NCBI GenBank assembly: GCA_963169105.1
Contig: OY720636.1
Span: forward strand, 104,222,539 to 104,286,538
Origin: Ceriagrion tenellum
Taxonomy: Eukaryota > Arthropoda > Insecta > Odonata > Coenagrionidae
Direction: 5' to 3'
DNA length: 64,000 nucleotides
The translations under genes were made by a program, and so were the position numbers. Each line of letters opens with the position of its first letter. Position 1 is the stretch's first letter. The notes under the pieces were generated by a model, which saw only the letters and a program-made list of their open reading frames with translations, was not told the DNA's origin and ran no database searches. This document shows, one piece after another, positions 12,533 through 23,194 of the stretch.

Positions 12533-14385
12533 CTTTGCCAATTCTTTTAGGCGGCGATTCCTTTTATTTTTAAGGAGTCACGGTGCTGTCTGTAATCACG
12601 AGTGTCATAACTCGCTTCCCGTCAGTCAGCTCTTGGAATTCTCCGTATGTCACAATCATTGTACTTTCCTGTTACTTTTCCGGTATTGCGATTACGTGGC
12701 TGCTTGTTTGACCATATATGGAGGAATTCCGCGTCAGAATGCAATTTGGACACAAAGAGAAATGGACGCCTTTAATCAATTAATATTGGATAAAAGTTTT
12801 GAAAGAAAATTCAAGAGTGTTGGCTCTCCCACTTTCTCGGAAGTGCATTGATGAAGCTGCTGTATCCGCTTCGGCCTTAAGTCGTTCCGAGGTATTGAGT
12901 CACCTTGCGCTCTGTCGTTCCTTTTCCGGAGACATGATTTCCCTTGGCACCCATTAGCGAGTTAGCGTTCCTTTTCCGTCGACACTCTTTCTACCTCTTT
13001 GCGAATCCACACGTGATCTTCATACGCGTGAGCGATCGTGGAACGTTCTTGGAAACACGTGTGTAATCGCTAATCCCCGCGTGAGTGCACAGTATTGCTT
13101 GGCAATAGTTGGCCAGTGTTTTCCCCTTGAATTCGTAATGCATAACTCTCTTAGCCCACATTTTTATTTGCTCTTACGTGGTGCTCATTCGTTATTGGAA
13201 TAAAACAGCAGCTTCCAGGAAACTTTAATGGGAGGATGAACGGATGGAAGTAATTATCTAGGTGTGTCAAGAATAGGGTACGAACAAGTTATGTCAGCGG
13301 ATGTAAGGATGTCGAGGTGAGAAATGAAATGTAATAGGTGGCCCCCGTGTTGTATTAGTTCAGTGCCTATCCTGAATGAGTAAAATGTTCATTAAACAAC
13401 TTCGTGTGAGATCCCATTTCACAGCATGTTTTGTAAAGTAGAGAACTGATCTGATAGTGTGTTTAACACATTATTTGGCTGGTGATGAATCATTCCGGGG
13501 CCCACACACTTGGCTTGCAGATGAAGAAATGAAGGGGCCTGCTATAAGATGGACTGGAGAGCTGTGGCAAACCAATATTCTGGAAAACTATCATTCACAT
13601 GTAGAAAATATGTCATGCAGAAATAAAATACACTCCCTGTAGGTAGAATTGTACGATAGGTGCCATAAAAATAACATGAACTATTAATGCAGGGTGTTTT
13701 AGTCCTGGCGTTTCCTATCCATTTTCTAATTCCTATCTACCTGGATAGAGTAGGTTTATGTTGCCATCCCGTGCTCATTATTGAATATTATTTCCAAACG
13801 ACTTTTTGTTGTAACTGTAAGGAGTATCATAAAGACCAGAAAAAATACAATGTCTCAATTCTATTGCATTTAAGTATCTATCGACCTTCTATGTTATCAC
13901 GGCAGTAAAGACTAGGTAGTTGTAATGGTACCGGAAATGTTGTTAATGTCGTCAATTCATTCGTTTCAACGATTCCGCGGAAGCTTACGAATCTATAGTC
14001 TTTGCTGTTCTCCCGACTTGACGGCTTATGATTTCGTAATCTTTGCAATTAATTAAATTGGTGGCGTCGGGTCTGACATGATTGAAACGAATTTAAAACA
14101 GTGAAATTTTTTTCATTTTGGTCGGTACAGTCCTAGTAAGTTCAACCATTCTTGGATAACCGTTGTTTTATGAGATGGATGTCTTCCTACTCAAGTTCTA
14201 TTGATTACGTGATAGGAATCCTCATGCATATGCACTCTTGTTGACCTTAACTGTATGCGTCGGATATGCAAGAATGACGCTGGTCCCCGACTCGGGAAAG
14301 AAATCCCAGGGGTGCATTGTACTGTTGCACTTAACGGGCCATAAAACGTTTCTCCCGTCTTAAGTTACTCCCGAGTAACTCCTGA
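12533..14385. other. No recognisable feature
   Basis: I see no gene or element. All frames are below 75 codons and unrecognised. Confidence 0.6.
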
Positions 14386-14389
14386 GTCC

Positions 14390-14700
14390 GCGTGGGGTGT
14401 AATGCAGGGGTCATTTCCCGTACGTCTCCCGGATCGCGTAAGGGTGTCCTGGAGGAATGCCGGGAAATTGCCGACACTTGTGTGTGCATCTTCGTGCACC
14501 CACTGGGAGGCGGCCCCGCCCCTGCCCACGCACCACAACAAGTCGGCGGTGCAGTCAGTCACGCCGAGGCACGTAATCACCCGGTTGCCCTGCGGTTGGC
14601 ATGCTCCGTCTCTCGGTATCCCGCTGTCTCCCTTGCTTGGCGGCCGGCCGTTGCGAAATCCCCATCCACCTGTGCGAATGCGACATTAATTCAATCTCGT
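14390..14700. other. GC-rich patch without a recognised gene
   Basis: This stretch is clearly richer in G+C and CpG than its surroundings and is open on both strands (frames of 114 and 95 codons on plus, 71 on minus). Overlapping open frames on both strands are expected from GC-rich sequence. The products have no recognisable domain. It could be an unmethylated regulatory region or a first exon, but nothing here shows that. Confidence 0.35.
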
Positions 14701-14821
14701 GTTTTATTTGGATTCCTTGCCGTTTTGTTTTCATAGTACTGCGGTACTAGACGCGGCAGCGCCTCAAGCGAAGTCACTCGCCGAGGGAAAGCGCGCGAGA
14801 GAAATTCACGGTGAAGAATGG

Positions 14822-14905
14822 GTATCCTGTGGCTGGATACGAACCCAGCTCGCCTGATTTTGCGAGAAACTATGTTAAACTATGAGGGTGGCCTCTTCCG
14901 GTGTA
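14822..14905 (-). mobile_element. Possible tRNA-derived fragment
   Basis: On the minus strand a B-box-like GGGTTCGTATCCAGCC follows a degenerate A-box-like stretch (TAGTTTAACATAG). Pairing of the TΨC stem is plausible, but the acceptor stem is not evident. Likely a SINE head or tRNA pseudogene; low certainty. Confidence 0.3.
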
Positions 14906-15224
14906 AATTTCATGAAAGTTTTAAAATGCGATTACCTTACGCAGTGCTGTACATGAAGTGGTATTTACACTTCCGCATAAGCCTAGAGAGGAGCGGTGAC
15001 CTATCATGATGCTAAACGTTTATGCTAGTGTCTCGTCGTTTTTTATTGGTGGTATGATTTTTATCGCTTGAGACTAAGTTGTGTGTGTATAGTTATTTAT
15101 CTTAACCAGAATACGATATTTTCGTGCTCAACTTTGTGATATCTCATGATGTGTGCAAACAACCACATAAACATTATTGTCTCGAATTGTCGACTCGAGT
15201 CATCAAAATTTCTGGATATTTGAT

Positions 15225-15475
15225 TGATTGGGTTGGTGTGGTGGCTTGAGTGCTGGCCTCCCATCTCTTTGACCCGGGTTCGAATTCTGGCAGTTTCGAT
15301 ATTATTTTTAGAGCCATCCTCACGTGCCCTAAGTAAAGAGCGCCTGAAGTGTATTGCACTCCGTCCGTCGGAGTGGACTGGAACCCTTTGGTGCCTTTCG
15401 TTTGGCGTAAGCTAATGCCGAAGTCGGGTTTCTTTCTACCCATCCTCCGTCCTTCAAATGTTCCTTCTCGTACCA
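15225..15475 (+). mobile_element. tRNA-derived SINE
   Basis: A tRNA-like head has an A-box-like TTGGTGTGGTGGCTTGAGTG (about 15233-15252) and a strong B box (GGGTTCGAATTCTGG, 15276-15290). It is followed by an unrelated body of about 180 bp containing AAAGAGCGCCTGAAG and CGTCCGTCGGAGTGGAC. Such a head-plus-body layout is typical of SINEs, which are moved by a partner LINE. The 3' end and target duplication were not resolved. Confidence 0.6.
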
Positions 15476-15787
15476 ATCTATCAATGTATTCTAATTGGTG
15501 CAGGTTTCTTCAACTTACGAATTTCTCCCCAAATCACCAACTGGATTTTTGAGAGTGAATCTACCATGATTTTTTCGGTAGCTCTTAATGCAAATAAACA
15601 ATCAATTTTGATTGTTCAAAGCTTTCTAAGCCATCACAAATGGTTACTCAGTATTAGTGTATTGTTTGTGTGTGTTTATTCGCAAGGTGTCAAAAGGTCT
15701 CCAACCGTCGCGACGGTGCGGTGGCGACAGATATCGGCAGAGCTCACGGCGCTGAGTTTTCAGCAGTCCTTATTACTCGAAAACATC

Positions 15788-15811
15788 GAGAGAGAGAGAG
15801 AGAGAGAGAGT
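15788..15811. repeat. GA microsatellite
   Basis: About twelve uninterrupted GA dinucleotides. Confidence 0.95.
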
Positions 15812-16399
15812 GATTTATGTTTTCGGTGAATGTGTTCACTACCACATTGGCCGAGAAGTCATGAATTCACGGTAAAATGTTGGTAAAAACTGTTGTGGTA
15901 TCATTCGATAAAAACTGGAGTCAGACCGGGAAACCAGGAACGGAAAATAATAAGCATTTGATCTTTACAATTGTGTGTGGTAGATGTGGAAACGATTTAG
16001 TGTGTACTCTTTTATCCGAAGCTTATGTTTATCGACCTTAATGATGCGCTCATTATCTGTGTTGTCCTTCTTTTGAGTCAAGGCAAATACTATATCTGTC
16101 AATCAGAAGATGTTGATCGTCCTTGAAAACTAATGTTATCGCAAGTAAAATCTATTAGAAAAAAAAACTTCCTGTTGGTCACAGTAGGATTTAGTGATAA
16201 AAGCGGTGTCTTTAAGGGACAAAATGGGAAAGGCCTTTTAGCAGTTAGCATCGAATTGCGCCCTACGTTGATCCTCTTTCACTACGCAGATCCTAGACGG
16301 ATTTTTAGAAAGATTTGTCATGAGAGAGAGTGAGAGGATATGGTTCGTTCGTCTGTAGTTTCTAACACTTCGCAGCGTTTCCCTTCATTGGCGGCTTCC

Positions 16400-16800
16400 C
16401 TGCGATTGGCGTGAAGTGGTACGCAACAGCCTCGTTCCCTTCATTTTGCCGAAGCTTTGATTCTTTCATTTCTCTCTCGATTCCCCCAGCCTCCTCCTCT
16501 TAGCAGCCCGTTCTACATTACTACGCTAACTGCCAGATGGAGCGAGGGCTCCCCCCCTCTCTCCGCCAAAGCTAACGCTGTGTCACGCCGCTCAGGAAGT
16601 TCAAACATTCGCCTTCCTCTTTTTTATGTCTGCCTTCCCTTCCCTCCTCACCCGCCCTTCCTGCTTCCCACCCACCCACCCCCCCTGCCATCGACCACCC
16701 CTTTCCTCTTCCTCAGAACACTTCCTCTTGCCTCGCGAAACCTTTTGTTGAGTGTGCGGGAAAAAGTAAGGTCTTCGGGGCAGGATCCGGCCCGACGTGC
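16400..16800. other. Pyrimidine- and C-rich patch
   Basis: The plus strand is strongly C/T-biased, with C runs near 16665-16690. The 117-codon frame at 16457-16810 is mainly proline, serine and leucine from this bias and has no recognisable domain. I do not call it a gene. Confidence 0.4.
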
Positions 16801-16810
16801 CGTCATGTAG

Positions 16811-18062
16811 GTACTGTCTGCTCCCTCAAACCTGTTTGCGAATCGCTTGGAAACTGCGTATGAGGGTTCTGTGAGTACATTTCTTGGGTAGCTGAAAAAT
16901 GTATCCTTCCGTCCGGTAAGAAACTACCTTCTTACATGAAAAATCCTCGGCAGAAGGTACGGTGAAAGGTTGTACGAAGGTACGCCGTTGTCATCTCCAC
17001 AATATTGGTGTGATAACGTGATTGTGTCGCACTCGCGGTTGAATCAAAATCATCCGGTCATTCCGCATTTTTCTGTCGAAAAAATGAACTCAAGGTTATG
17101 AAAATCGACTGAAAAAATACATATAATTACTTCAATATTGAGGATAGAAATGAATTCGGCATATCCGAAATTGTATGCTTGAATTCTCGAATGATTCTTT
17201 AAAACCGATTTAGCTATTTGTTGCGGCTCTCACTGGCATATGCGTTAATACTTATGTTGTCATTTACATCTCAAGGGCGTATTTGTAATCAGAGTAGCTA
17301 CTTGTGGACGCCAGCGTCCACGCTCCATTTTCCTACCTAACCTTGTATGGCGACGGAAGGCTGTACCATGATTACAGTTTGAAACAGATAAAAATCCCTC
17401 AATCCAACCATTTTTTATTATTCTAACTCCGTCTATGTTTCTTTCCTCAAACACTCGTCTCCCTGTGATCATTTTTTTAAATCCAATAATTTGTTGCACA
17501 TAATTCATATTTCTGTTCTAAGTACCAAAATCAAGTTTGCAGCAACAGTCGAGTTAGCTTCAGTCTTTAATACATTAGCAATTTGTGATGGTCACTGAAT
17601 TTTATTTAATTTTCAGGACTGAAACAAGTATCATGCTATGAACGCGTAAAGGGTATTAAATTGGCTTCTCGAAGAAAACAGTTTCGATCCACGGTCCATT
17701 TTCCGGCTCTTTCTCTTCCTCGAGTCCGCGTGGAAGGGTTGCGTACCCACGCTAATGCTACGGCAAGGTTACACGCCATCCATTGTTCCCGAGGTAAGGG
17801 AAACGAACACTTCCCGTAGGTTATTCATAGGCATATCCGTTACATCAGCGGCCGTTGAAAGGTGATTTTGCTGTGAGCTCGCTCTTTCTCGTAACCATGT
17901 TTCACGCACAAGTTTTGCACGTGGAAACGGCTGAAGTGAAGCGGCTCCAGTTGTGGTACGTAATCGAAAGCGTTTGGAGCTGGAACCGAGGTAACTCGAA
18001 ATATTTCCAACTGTCTATCCGGTTACATTGAGCTTAAAATCAGTGAATTTCAATTATTACTA
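16811..18062. other. No recognisable feature
   Basis: I see no gene or element. The minus-strand frame at 17260-17508 (82 codons) is unrecognised. Confidence 0.55.
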
Positions 18063-18274
18063 ATGCATATGATTAGCGGTTCCCATATCTCAAATACTCC
18101 CGCACTACAGTCCTTCTTCTCATCCATTGATCTTCCGATACTTACTTATTGCTCCCCAATATGGTCTATGTCGGCAGCCTCAAATCTTCCCACCCTTAAC
18201 AGTGTCTCAACTTTCTTCGCCGAAATATTGAAATACAGAATTCCAAATTTCCGCGATGCATCCGCACACGAGAT
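18063..18274 (+). pseudogene. Older LINE ORF, C-terminal region, upstream half
   Basis: The frame encodes a LINE-type post-reverse-transcriptase segment with the hallmark LPILTYCSPIWS, followed by a VSTFFAEILKYRIPNFRD-like stretch. It stops being this element at the GAGAT target site (18270-18274), where a CR1-like LINE inserted. The reading resumes at 20211 in the same codon phase, giving HEILSSLSICSISHHRLKSN across the join. It is a different and older family from the inserted LINE. The ATG at 18063 is simply the first ATG in a remnant, not a true start. Confidence 0.8.
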
Positions 18275-18289
18275 CTTGCTTAAGAATAT

Positions 18290-19883
18290 CAAAGGGGAAA
18301 AGATAACCAACAGTCTACAAAAAGCCAATTCGTTAAACTCATTCTTCAAAAGCATTTTCAGTACTTATACACCACATCTTTTCGATCCGCAGCCAGTTCG
18401 TTCCCAAACATGTATGCCTGAAATTATTATAAATTGTCGCGGCATAGAACAGCAGCTAAAAAATATTAACCCCAACAAATCCCCCGGTCCAGATCAAATA
18501 CCTGCTCGCGTATATAAAACAATGGCATCAGACATAGCGCCTTACTTAGAATTAATATTTACCAAATCTTTAGTAGATCATGTAGTGCCTAAGGACTGGA
18601 GAGTAGCAAATGTCACACCTATATTCAAAAGCGGCGACAGGGAAGACCCTAGTAACTATAGGCCTATTTCTCTCACATCCATTTCCTGTAAGGTATTTGA
18701 ACACATAATCGTAAGCTCCATTATGAGTCATTTAGATAGGGAGGAATTGTTAATAAATAACCAACACGGATTTCGAAAGGGTAGATCTTGCGAAACCCAA
18801 TTGGCCCTCTTCGTTCATGACATCTTGCTCTCGGGTGAAAATAATGTCCAAGTTGACGCGATATTCCTCGATTTTAGGAAAGCTTTTGATAAGGTACCTC
18901 ACGTTAAGTTGCTCTCAAAACTAGAAGCATATGGAATAGATAAAAACATTATTAGTTGGATTAATCAATTCTTACATGGGCGGGAACAAAGGGTTGTCAT
19001 AGACGGTATCATGTCAAACACAGTTAGCGTTACATCGGGTGTTCCTCAGGGAAGTGTAATTGGTCCACTTTTATTTCTCTTGTACATTAATGATATTAGT
19101 AACGTCGTTAAAAGTAAGCTTAGACTCTTCGCAGACGACGCGGTTGTGTAAAGGGATATTAACAATTCCGAAGATAGCGACTCGTTAACAATCGACCTAC
19201 TTGCTATTCATGCTTGGTGCGAAAAGTGGCAGATGGAACTAAACATAAAAAAGTGCGTAGCAGTCAGCTTTTGGAAAAAGAAAAATTGGCCATTTAGGGC
19301 ATACAGAATTAAAAATACAGAAATTATTCACGCCGAGTCTGTTAAGTACTTAGGAGTCACAATTAGTCACGACCTATCTTGGGGAAAACATATTAGGGAA
19401 ATATGCGGTCAAGCATATAGGAAGCTAGGCTTTATCAAGAGAGTACTCGGAAAATGTGATGAGAAAGTGAAAGAACGTTGTTATTTGTCAATCGTCAGGC
19501 CTCATCTGGAATATGCTGTTAGTGTATGGGATCCATACGAAACGGGCTTGATATCAGAGTTAGATCGCGTACAGCGAAGAGGAGCTAGGTTTGTGAAACG
19601 ATGCTACGATAAGTTGGCTAGTGTGTCTGGACTGTTAGAAGAATTAGGATGGGAATCGCTATCACAGCGTAGATTAAATTATAGGCTTAACCTCCTAAAT
19701 AAATTTCAGGAAAATCATTTTACTGACGACGTAAAAAACATACTATTAACCCCTTCGTACTACGGCAGATTAGATCGCGCCAATAAAATTAGAGAGCTAG
19801 ATTGTAGAACCGATAGGTATAAAATGTCATTTTTTCCGCGTACCATTCGGGACCATAACAGCTGTGATCGTCGTCATGAATAG
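18290..19883 (+). pseudogene. CR1-like LINE reverse transcriptase, broken by one stop codon
   Basis: The frame encodes reverse transcriptase blocks in order: NPNKSPGPDQIPARVYK, NYRPISLTSISCKVFEHII, HGFRKGRSCETQL, the catalytic FLDFRKAFDKVPH, SGVPQGSVIGPLLFLLYIND and LFADDAVV, whose aspartates are catalytic in this family. Immediately after FADDAVV a TAA (19149-19151) interrupts an otherwise continuous frame, where most relatives have a tyrosine codon. The frame then continues without further stops through WDPYE, VQRRGARFVKR and MSFFPRTIRDHN to TAG at 19881-19883. The enzyme would copy its own RNA at a nicked genomic target. This copy is inactive through truncation and the stop. Confidence 0.88.
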
Positions 19884-20145
19884 TTCGAGTATTGACAATA
19901 GGCAGGCAGTTAATCTTTCTCATTATATTCTCCTCTTTCTTATTTATGCATGATGTAAATAATGATGTTCTTATTTATGCATGATATTTTGAATCTGTAG
20001 TAGTAGTCTTTGTATCCCTTGCATGTTAGAACGATTGGAGATACAATGTTTCTTGGGTATTAGATTTGTAATTGGCGCTTTGCATGTGTGGTACGCGGGT
20101 TTTTAATGCAATGTCGGTGTTCTACCATATCATTCATGCATGCCT

Positions 20146-20192
20146 GGTGCGAAAGCACCCCCTGCCACACACCCTTTGGGTGGCTTGCAGGG
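20146..20192 (+). other. Two 3'-terminal RNA hairpins of the CR1-like LINE
   Basis: Hairpin I is GGTGC-GAAA-GCACC (20146-20159), with a GNRA-type tetraloop. Hairpin II runs from CCCTGC (20160-20165) to GCAGGG (20187-20192), with an inner CACCC/GGGTG pairing. The tail with GTAGAT units follows. Other copies keep the pairing with changed bases, which supports a selected RNA structure. In LINEs such 3' structures are commonly recognised by the reverse transcriptase. Confidence 0.7.
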
Positions 20193-20210
20193 TATGACGT
20201 AGATGTAGAT

Positions 20211-20600
20211 GAGATACTATCCTCCCTCTCCATTTGTAGTATATCCCATCACAGACTTAAATCCAACTTAAAACTCTTTTTACAATACCCTTAATTCTTC
20301 CATGGACAGTCCCGGACTTACGTCATTCATCAACATCAGAGTGCCTTCGCGTCCTACGAGAGCTAACTCATTACTCCAAATTACAACTCCAAGATTATCA
20401 CTAATTAAACGATCGCTCTTCTTCCGTCTCTCCTCTCTAATAAATTCACTTCTCACTGAATTCGATCCCTTTTCCCTATCACCAAAAAACTTCACCTACT
20501 TGGCCTCTACTCGTCTTTCCTTAAATAAACAGCGAATCTTGACAGTAATAGACTTTGACGCCAACTGCAGATCGTCTACGTTGAGATTTTTGTCGTTTAT
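20211..20600 (+). pseudogene. Older LINE ORF, C-terminal region, downstream half
   Basis: This continues the remnant from 18063-18274 after the nested insertion. ILSSLSICSISHHRLKSN is read in phase with the upstream half. A stop and frame changes follow, after which the last segment is read from about 20302 (RPTRANSLLQITTPRLS, then KRSLFFRLSSLINSLL), a pattern seen at the C-terminus of several LINE clades. The 3' end is approximate, perhaps near an A-rich stretch at 20675-20695. Confidence 0.7.
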
Positions 20601-20754
20601 ATCTGTGTCTTTTTGTGTTTGTTACAATTACACTTTAAATTGGCATTTTTGCTGTACGTGGACTATTTTCCTTTAAGTAGATAAATAAAAAGTAAAAATT
20701 CTCCCTTTCTTTCTCGATTCGCTCTTTGCTGTGATCTTTCTCTATATTCTATTC

Positions 20755-20808
20755 CCCTGCCACACACCCTTTGGATGGCTTGCAGGGTATGACGTAGATG
20801 TAGATGTA
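20755..20808 (+). mobile_element. Solo 3' tail of the CR1-like LINE
   Basis: Only the last 54 or so bases of the LINE are present: hairpin II (CCCTGC to GCAGGG, with one G-to-A change in the loop side) and the GACGTAGATGTAGATG tail. This is an extreme 5' truncation. Short TATAT flanks may be the target duplication but overlap low-complexity sequence. Confidence 0.8.
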
Positions 20809-20855
20809 TATAGGACAATAACTCCGGCGTTACTCGGTGGAATTCGGTTAATATT

Positions 20856-21010
20856 CTTCATAATGAAAAAGGTAACTTTATCTGATTCCACGCTTAATAT
20901 CTTTCACTTATCCCCATCTTAATATATTTTCATATCCACACTTATTCCACAATTAAAGGTTAGAGAAATAAATAGTGGAATCAGTTAAAGTTACCTTTTT
21001 CATTGTGAAG
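20856..21010. repeat. Fold-back element with 36-bp arms
   Basis: The arms at 20856-20891 and 20975-21010 are reverse complements with 34 of 36 matches; both contain AAAAAGGTAACTTT or its complement. The spacer is 83 bp and AT-rich. It could be a small non-autonomous DNA transposon or the source of a hairpin RNA. No clear target duplication was found. Confidence 0.8.
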
Positions 21011-22313
21011 AGTGTTCTTTCTGCTTCATTCAATTCTATTTTCCTTCGCGTATAAAATTTTTCCTTAGCTTATGACCTCATGCCGTTTATTGCCATCTTC
21101 TGCTTGAATCTTTTCTTTATTATTCACCGTCACGCTGTAGCAAGCGACATCCGTGATGACATTATGTTGCTCAAGCAGAAGCACTTCCTCTGAATAATGA
21201 TACAGGAAACGGTTTACTTAGCGTGATTACCTCCTGATAGAAATGTCCTTAGGACGTCGACCTGAAGTCCCTAAGAGTGCTAGCGAAGCGGTTGCCATGA
21301 AATTCCCTGATCAGTTCCCCCTTAACTTGAGAAGAAATTTCTTACAAGTTGTTTCAACAGGAAGAATTTGCAGAGTAGAGAGGGAACTAAACAACGGTCA
21401 GATTAGTGCGATGAATGGAATCAGATCGAGAAAGGTACAACCAGTTTTTTGTTGCTAATATTGAGCTTTAGTAGTGTAAAATTTATACTCTCGAGCTTTG
21501 TTTAGTATTTTATATCGTGAAAATGCTGCTTGAAGTGACCATCTTTATGGTGGAAGAGTGCCGATAACTTGCGAGTGTATTGAAGACGCATGCTTATGTC
21601 GTCTTCCTTACCATTACATCGCGGCAATCCGCGTCGCCCTTTTGTATCACGGTGCCTAAAATTCGTAATGTAAGTTGTGGAAAGAAACTCAATGTTGCTT
21701 GAGCGGAGTATTAAGACTCGTAAAATTCAATGAAGTTAGTCCCCGCAATGCAGCTAATGGCCATCTCTTTTGCTCTTATTAATTTAGGATACCAATACAT
21801 CAGCCACTTACCGCACTTATTCTCGAGATATGTCACTTTCCATGGCATTAAGCTCAGCGGTGAACTCCCAACTGTTATTATTGTTTTATATTTCAGGAAG
21901 ATATGACGCGTTGTTTGCCTAAGAAATGTAACGACTGATAGCTCATTTGCGTTTTCATTAAAAATTATATGTATTGATTTCTTCGATATTTTTTTAGAAG
22001 AGAAAAAAATCTACTGCTATGAAGACGTTTATTCAGATTAAGGCGCGAAAGTCTTCGGTTAAACCTTCGGTTCCCGAGCTTTGTTTTTATTAGACCCACC
22101 ATTAAGGAGATGAGTATTTTTCAATTCAATTCAATACATGTGTATTTCCGCTTGAATACAAAATAATATACTCGCTTCCCGCTACTAACATGTTTTATAT
22201 ACCCGGCGACCCCCGTAGACTACTTGGGGATGGGGTGCGGCAATGCCATATCGCACCAGTAGGTCTGTTCCATATTTTGGTAACTGCTGAGTTAAAGCCT
22301 CAAATTGTGTGGC
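21011..22313. other. No recognisable feature
   Basis: I see no gene or element; all frames are short. Confidence 0.55.
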
Positions 22314-22316
22314 TAA

Positions 22317-22746
22317 AGGCTGGGACACAATCAACGTGTACGTGTGACGCGAGACGTTAACGGCACAACGGGAGACGGGGAACGCAAGTCAGCGGACACA
22401 ATCGACGTTAACGCGGCCCGGAGGAACAATTGACTAACGCAGGCGCAGCTAAGAGATCAGGTGTAAACAAGTGTGAAAGTAAATAAGTTGTCTGCGCCAA
22501 GAGCTATCTTCAGCAGTTGGATGAATCTGCCGACAGATGGCTCCCATTCCCGGATTCTCAGGACTATTCTGATTGGTTTTCCGTGTACGGGACACGGGAA
22601 GAGATGAAAGTTGCCCATCTCTCGCGTACACGTACTCCCCGTACACGTTGATTGTGTCCGTTCGCTATACTTTCCCGTCAGCCATCTTTTCGCGTATTCC
22701 CGTTAACGGCTCACGTTACACGTACACGTTGATTGTGTCCCAGCCT
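22317..22746. mobile_element. MITE with long terminal inverted repeats and TAA flanks
   Basis: The ends AGGCTGGGACACAATCAACG (plus strand from 22317) and its reverse complement (ending at 22746) form inverted repeats that match nearly perfectly for about 30 bp and loosely to nearly 50 bp. Both ends are flanked by TAA (22314-22316 and 22747-22749), the size and sequence expected of PIF/Harbinger-type target duplications. A second, inner pair of related inverted motifs (GGACACAATCGACG near 22394; GTTGATTGTGTCC near 22648) gives a doubled terminal structure. There is no transposase, so it is non-autonomous. The superfamily assignment is inferred from the TAA flanks only. Confidence 0.8.
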
Positions 22747-22778
22747 TAATTCTTCTTCTCTGGTCAACAATCCGTACA

Positions 22779-23190
22779 TTAATTTGCCGCAGTCGTTTTC
22801 CGTCTCCATTCCGCCCGATCTTGTGCGAGCCTCTTCAATTCCAAGTAGGAATGGCAGCCCATATCCTCTACTATCTGTTCGGCGTATTCCTTTCTGGTCC
22901 CGCATCTCGCATTTGTACCCTGAACTGAGCCCTCAATAATTGTTCCTAATAGTCCCTCGTGTCTTATGGTGTGGCATATCCAGGTGTATCGTCTCTTTCT
23001 CATTGTGTTCAACAGACACGGTACCTCAGTAGCTCTCCGTAGTACCTCTTCGTTAGTCACCCTTTCCAGCCAAGATATTTTGAGGATTTATCCGGTAGCA
23101 CCCCATCTCAAAGGTGTCAATTCTCTTTCTTCCATTCATGACGAGTGTCCATGTCTTATTTCCATAAAGCTAATTACTGTACATTAAATA
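22779..23190 (-). pseudogene. RTE-like LINE ORF, C-terminal remnant
   Basis: On the minus strand the order is KTWTLVMNGRKRID, FEMGCYR, (K)ISWLERVTNEEVLRRA, then RKRR and HTIRHEGLL, and finally YLELKRLAQDRAEWRRK before a stop at about 22779. This order is characteristic of the region after the reverse transcriptase in RTE-type elements (for example BovB). A frame change near 23060 and missing upstream domains make it a dead fragment. It ends about 30 bp from the MITE at 22317-22746. Confidence 0.75.
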
Positions 23191-23194
23191 ATTA

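Larger units (their letters stand above)
18275..20210 (+). mobile_element. 5'-truncated CR1-like LINE, subfamily 1, longest copy in the window
   Basis: A 1.94-kb non-LTR retrotransposon copy inserted into an older LINE. It is flanked by a 5-bp repeat GAGAT (18270-18274 and 20211-20215). It begins inside the linker before the reverse transcriptase, so the endonuclease and any ORF1 are absent. It contains the reverse transcriptase and C-terminal region, a 3' UTR, two 3' hairpins (20146-20192) and a GTAGAT-repeat tail. The copies at 27231-27801 and 53687-54409 are very similar at the nucleotide level, pointing to recent activity. The clade assignment (CR1/L2 group) rests on motif resemblance only. 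Confidence 0.9.

Noticed and set aside
18063..19151. Single 362-codon gene starting at ATG 18063
   Set aside because: The first 70 codons belong to an older LINE and the rest to an inserted CR1-like LINE; the target duplication GAGAT marks the join.
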